A stretch of DNA of 6,933 bases, taken from assembly GCA_031260765.1 (NCBI GenBank), contig JAISKX010000188.1, positions 1-6,933 of the forward strand, written 5' to 3'. This stretch comes from Endomicrobium sp. (GTDB lineage: Bacteria > Elusimicrobiota > Endomicrobiia > Endomicrobiales > Endomicrobiaceae). Below the pieces are notes generated by a model that searched no databases, was not told the origin of the DNA, and saw only the letters and a program-made list of their open reading frames with translations. A program made the translations under genes and the position numbers. Shown in pieces: positions 4,084 to 6,933 of this stretch (the stretch's first letter is position 1; each line of letters opens with the position of its first letter).

Positions 4084-6252
4084 TCATTGTTTGCCTGAAA
4101 GGTCTGCTATTTTTTTGGCTTGTTTAGGATTGCTCTCAATAAATAAAATCGTGTCTTTTAAACTTTTATAAATTTCAGCTTTAAAGTCTGCATGATTGCC
4201 CAATGCCCGTCTTTCTTCGGCTGTCGCTAAATTCATCATAAATAAATTTTTATATTGGACATGATGTTTTTGCAGCCACTTAACCGTTTGAGAACGATAT
4301 TTTTCAAGCCTTGAAGTAACTATAGAATGTATCTCATAAGCTGGAATATGAAGCGGTTTTGCATTTAAAATAAACTTGATATATTTTTCTCCATCGTCGT
4401 TTTGTTCTTCGGTAGGGTCAATGCAAAGAAGCCCGTCTAAATCATAACAAGATTGAGAAGCAAAAGTATGGTTTAGATAATTCCATTGAAACAAGCGCCT
4501 CTCATTGATAATTTCAAAACAATAATCAACAAGTTCATTGGAACCTTTTCTGCCATATACAGCCAGATATTCTAACTTGTATTGAGCGTTCATCCATCTT
4601 GTTTTCAAAACCTCTTGCGCTCTAAGCATAGCTTTCCCAGAATGTATTGAATCGTCCACAATCAAAACTTTTTTTATTTCTTTGCTATTGTTCTTCCCTA
4701 AAATAGGACGCTTCCCTTTATTAATAGAATAATCGTTTATAAATTCATTGAAAGAACAAACTTTTCTATTCAAATATCCCGCAATTATATAAGCAGGTAT
4801 TATGCCTGAACGAGGAATACCGACGACTAAATCAATATCATTAGGCAATTTATAGATATTAGCGCTTATGGTATCTGCCATATCTTGAAAACATTTAAAA
4901 ACAATTTTGTTCTTTTGCCATAGGAGCGCTTGTTTTACGGCGTCCACTTTTGTTTCCAGCTTCGCAGACTTCTTATCCAATTCTTCAAACTTCTTATCCT
5001 GCCCTTTGACAACTTCCTTCGCATCCTTTATCCCTGCGCTCAATTCTTCAAATTTCTTGTCCTGCCCTTTGAGAACTATCTCCGCGTTCTTTATCCCTGC
5101 GCTTAATTCTTCAAACTTCTTGTCCCGTCCTGATATAGTATCCTTTACTTCCTTTATATCCCCCAACAATTTATCTTCAATAAAATGCAATCTGTCGCTA
5201 TTTTGTTTTAATAATACCATCATCTGTTTGCTTTTAGATTTGATTTTGATTTTTAAGCCTAATAAACTAACAACTTTATGAGTTTTCTCATTCTTAATAG
5301 AAAATATCGCTTCAAAAAATCTTGTGGAAAGTCTTTGAGGTTTTAATGCCCACAATTCTTTGGGAATCAGCTTCTTATCAATTCCTGCAAGAAACTTCTT
5401 TAAGGATTTTTCCATTTGATTAATATATACAGAATTATTGCTTTTAAAGTGATAATACCACCCATTAATATCGCGAAGTTGCACGCGTAAAAAAATATCT
5501 TGCAAATCATTTTGCAAAGTTTTAATTATTTTTTTTATTATTTTATACGAATCAAAATGACAATTAAAATGTTGGTCTCTAATATTTACCAAAGAACCTT
5601 CTATATTACGCCTATGATAAACTATATAATCATTAACAAGCATCATTTTTTTTGCTGCAATAAGAGCATGAACTGCAAAAGAACGGTCATTAACGCATAC
5701 CAAATTATTAAACCTTATATTGTTGACAATCAAAAATTCATTTTTAACAAATCCAAGCCACGGACTTACCGGCGTCTTGGCAAGAAATTCAGGATTTTGA
5801 AAAAAATCAATAATTTTATTTCTTAAATCTTCTGGAATATTATTTAATTCATAATAAGAATTTTTAAGTTTAGCTTGAGTCTGTTCATTGATTGCATAAG
5901 CTTTACATTTTATAAAATCCAACTCGTTTTGCTTTGCTACGCCGTATAAACTCTCATAAACATTCTCAACCAAATAATCATCGGCGTCAACAAAATGAAT
6001 ATATTCGCCTTTTGCAATTTCAAGCCCTTTATTTCTCGCAATTCCAGCGCCTTGATTTGATTGGTTGATAACAATTATGCGGCTGTCATTTGCGGTATAC
6101 TCATCAAGTATAGCCAAGCTATCGTCAGTTGAACCATCGTTAACACAAATAATTTCAATGCTTTTCAATGGCTGATTTATAATACTATCAAGACATTGCC
6201 TTAGATATTTTTGCGCATTGTAGACTGGGATTATTACTGAAATATTCAACAT
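4084..6252 (-). CDS. GT2 glycosyltransferase / coiled coil / phosphoribosyltransferase-like / HAD-like fusion protein
   Basis: This encodes a 722-residue cytoplasmic protein with no signal peptide or membrane segment visible. Residues 1 to about 230 are a GT-A fold family 2 glycosyltransferase: SVIIPVYN at 5-12, VNDGSTDDS at 37-45 and the metal-binding Asp-Ala-Asp-Asp at 89-92. A helical region follows, then a coiled coil with 21-residue units starting at Asp377, Asp398 and Asp419. From about 460 comes a type I phosphoribosyltransferase-like domain (LVVGIPRSG; PRPP-loop motif VDDSIHSGK at 532-540). Next is a HAD-like segment with Asp604-Leu-Asp606-Gly and IVTSRLEKYR. Paired PRTase and HAD domains are known in LPS/cell-wall clusters, but their reaction is not established. 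The acceptor sugar is unknown. ATG at 6252 is chosen because GGAG lies nine bases upstream; an in-frame TTG at 6267 overlaps the previous gene. The protein ends at ADLSGKQ, possibly short of its natural C-terminus because of a TGA. Confidence 0.85.
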   Translation of the reverse strand: MLNISVIIPVYNAQKYLRQCLDSIINQPLKSIEIICVNDGSTDDSLAILDEYTANDSRIIVINQSNQGAGIARNKGLEIAKGEYIHFVDADDYLVENVYESLYGVAKQNELDFIKCKAYAINEQTQAKLKNSYYELNNIPEDLRNKIIDFFQNPEFLAKTPVSPWLGFVKNEFLIVNNIRFNNLVCVNDRSFAVHALIAAKKMMLVNDYIVYHRRNIEGSLVNIRDQHFNCHFDSYKIIKKIIKTLQNDLQDIFLRVQLRDINGWYYHFKSNNSVYINQMEKSLKKFLAGIDKKLIPKELWALKPQRLSTRFFEAIFSIKNEKTHKVVSLLGLKIKIKSKSKQMMVLLKQNSDRLHFIEDKLLGDIKEVKDTISGRDKKFEELSAGIKNAEIVLKGQDKKFEELSAGIKDAKEVVKGQDKKFEELDKKSAKLETKVDAVKQALLWQKNKIVFKCFQDMADTISANIYKLPNDIDLVVGIPRSGIIPAYIIAGYLNRKVCSFNEFINDYSINKGKRPILGKNNSKEIKKVLIVDDSIHSGKAMLRAQEVLKTRWMNAQYKLEYLAVYGRKGSNELVDYCFEIINERRLFQWNYLNHTFASQSCYDLDGLLCIDPTEEQNDDGEKYIKFILNAKPLHIPAYEIHSIVTSRLEKYRSQTVKWLQKHHVQYKNLFMMNLATAEERRALGNHADFKAEIYKSLKDTILFIESNPKQAKKIADLSGKQ
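4936..5124 (-). repeat. 63-bp tandem repeats encoding a 21-residue coiled-coil unit
   Basis: Units begin at 5124, 5061 and 4998. Each starts with Asp-Lys-Lys-Phe-Glu-Glu-Leu. The first two share DKKFEELSAGIK and then diverge slightly; the third diverges after FEEL. Because the unit is 63 bp, gain or loss of copies would keep the frame and only lengthen or shorten the linker between the glycosyltransferase and PRTase domains. Confidence 0.8.
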
Positions 6253-6256
6253 TTTT

Positions 6257-6933
6257 TTATTCTCCAAACAAATGTTCTATTTTATTAGCACACTTAACAT
6301 CCCTATGATTAAAATCTATTAATCCGTTTAAAACAGGGAGTCTGCAAATACATTTTGAACCAAAACAAGGCAAAGGCGATTTAAAGATATTGCGCTCTCC
6401 ATAGTTGATATTGCCCAATTTGTATAGAGTCTTATGCCTATCAAAACATTTCATTATATCGCCATTAGGCCTTATAGAAATAAACCTAAACCCTGCCGAG
6501 CATATATACCCATAGGGGTTTAAGCCGACAAGATTATCAGGATTGCATTTGGTTTTACGCTTTGTAGTAAAGTTGCTATCTTTGTAATATTGTTCAACTT
6601 CATCGCTATATGTGCAAAATTCCTTATCAAGTTTTAATCTTTGAAAATCCATGATAATATGAAATTTTGTCAATTGCGCGCGCGTTTTTTTTAACAATTC
6701 AAAATTTTCATTAGTTAAGACGCTCACAACTTTGATTGACAATTTGTTTCCAGCGTATTGTTGTAAATCAATACATTTTTTAACAAATGAATCAACTGAT
6801 TGCACTTGCGTTAGATGCAAAGATGCGACAATTGTTATTTGATGGGGTCTAATTGCAACATCTATCACTTTTGTAAAATTGGAATTCGGCAGAGAAAAAT
6901 TTGTGCCTATTGCAAGTCTATGCCCATTCTCTA
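6257..6933 (-). CDS. Radical SAM / SPASM-like protein, C-terminal part (5' end outside window)
   Basis: The frame is open from the window edge to TAA at 6259-6257, giving 224 visible residues. It reads through the GTG at 6868, which is not taken as the start because the upstream sequence (ENGHRLAIGTNFSLPNSNF) also fits the family. The N-terminal part shows radical SAM barrel-like strands such as ITIVASLHLT. The C-terminal part has the cysteine pattern of a SPASM/twitch iron-sulphur region: YICSAGFRFISIRPNGDIMKC, then LGNINYG, then PLPCFGSKCICR. The CxxxCxxC cluster that would prove radical SAM activity lies outside the window. Members near glycosyltransferases act in sugar or peptide modification, but no substrate can be inferred. 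The stop is four bases before the GT2 fusion start, so the two are probably co-transcribed. Confidence 0.75.
   Translation of the reverse strand, partial: ENGHRLAIGTNFSLPNSNFTKVIDVAIRPHQITIVASLHLTQVQSVDSFVKKCIDLQQYAGNKLSIKVVSVLTNENFELLKKTRAQLTKFHIIMDFQRLKLDKEFCTYSDEVEQYYKDSNFTTKRKTKCNPDNLVGLNPYGYICSAGFRFISIRPNGDIMKCFDRHKTLYKLGNINYGERNIFKSPLPCFGSKCICRLPVLNGLIDFNHRDVKCANKIEHLFGE
6262..6265 (-). promoter_or_regulatory. Ribosome binding site of the GT2 fusion gene
   Basis: GGAG lies nine bases before the ATG at 6252 and inside the penultimate codons of the radical SAM gene. It supports the ATG at 6252 over the upstream TTG and suggests one transcript with coupled translation. Confidence 0.65.

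Noticed and set aside
4084..4086. TGA as a sense codon (alternative genetic code)
   Set aside because: The other complete genes end in TAA, Trp is encoded by TGG, and no other in-frame TGA is needed to explain the genes.
4907..5826. Plus-strand open frames opposite the fusion gene, including one with repeats (SSNFLSCPL)
   Set aside because: The repeats are simply the antisense translation of the coiled-coil repeats on the minus strand.
6257..6868. GTG at 6868 as the real start of the radical SAM-like gene
   Set aside because: The frame stays open to the window edge with family-like sequence upstream, and there is no ribosome binding site before this GTG.

Overview
The window is an AT-rich bacterial stretch in which every supportable gene lies on the minus strand, so it reads from high to low coordinates. 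It looks like part of a surface-glycan locus (capsule, LPS/LOS or flagellin glycan). Two features suggest a host-associated bacterium with contingency loci: long homopolymeric G tracts in or beside the glycan genes, and sequences related to pseudaminic-acid biosynthesis. Such G tracts are best known in Campylobacter and Helicobacter. The AAA-ATPase/PD-(D/E)XK gene and the palindromic intergenic repeat are also common in AT-rich gut and symbiont lineages of other phyla. I cannot name the organism from this sequence.

In transcription order, the layout is as follows. (1) 6933-6257 is the C-terminal part of a radical SAM/SPASM-like protein, cut by the window edge. (2) 6252-4084, four bases downstream, encodes a large fusion protein: GT2 glycosyltransferase, a coiled coil of 21-residue repeats, a phosphoribosyltransferase-like domain and a HAD-like domain. 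(3) 4083-3998 is a short spacer with a run of 16 G. It also holds what looks like the lost C-terminal tail of the fusion gene behind an in-frame TGA. (4) 3997-3839 is a 5' remnant of a pseC-type aminotransferase gene, cut after about 50 codons. (5) 3829-2267 is an intact AAA-ATPase-like/PD-(D/E)XK nuclease-like gene sitting directly against the pseC break. (6) 2267-2123 is a 145-bp palindromic, MITE-like element flanked by TA, whose end forms the ATPase stop codon. (7) 2080-848 is a chimeric gene: about 32 codons matching the N-terminus of pseudaminic/sialic acid synthase (PseI/NeuB), joined in frame to a complete DegT-family sugar aminotransferase that carries a G12 tract. (8) 846-1 is an FkbM-family methyltransferase with a G7 tract, cut by the window edge.

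Read together, the aminotransferase, glycosyltransferase fusion and methyltransferase would make, attach and decorate an amino sugar on a surface glycan. The two 5' stubs (pseC and pseI/neuB) show that a pseudaminic- or sialic-acid-type pathway was once here, or was a recombination partner, and has been rearranged. The ATPase gene and MITE-like element now lie between the stubs. The G tracts suggest that parts of the locus are phase variable. In the copy given here the G7 and G12 tracts leave their genes in frame, while the G16 tract lies outside any confident gene.
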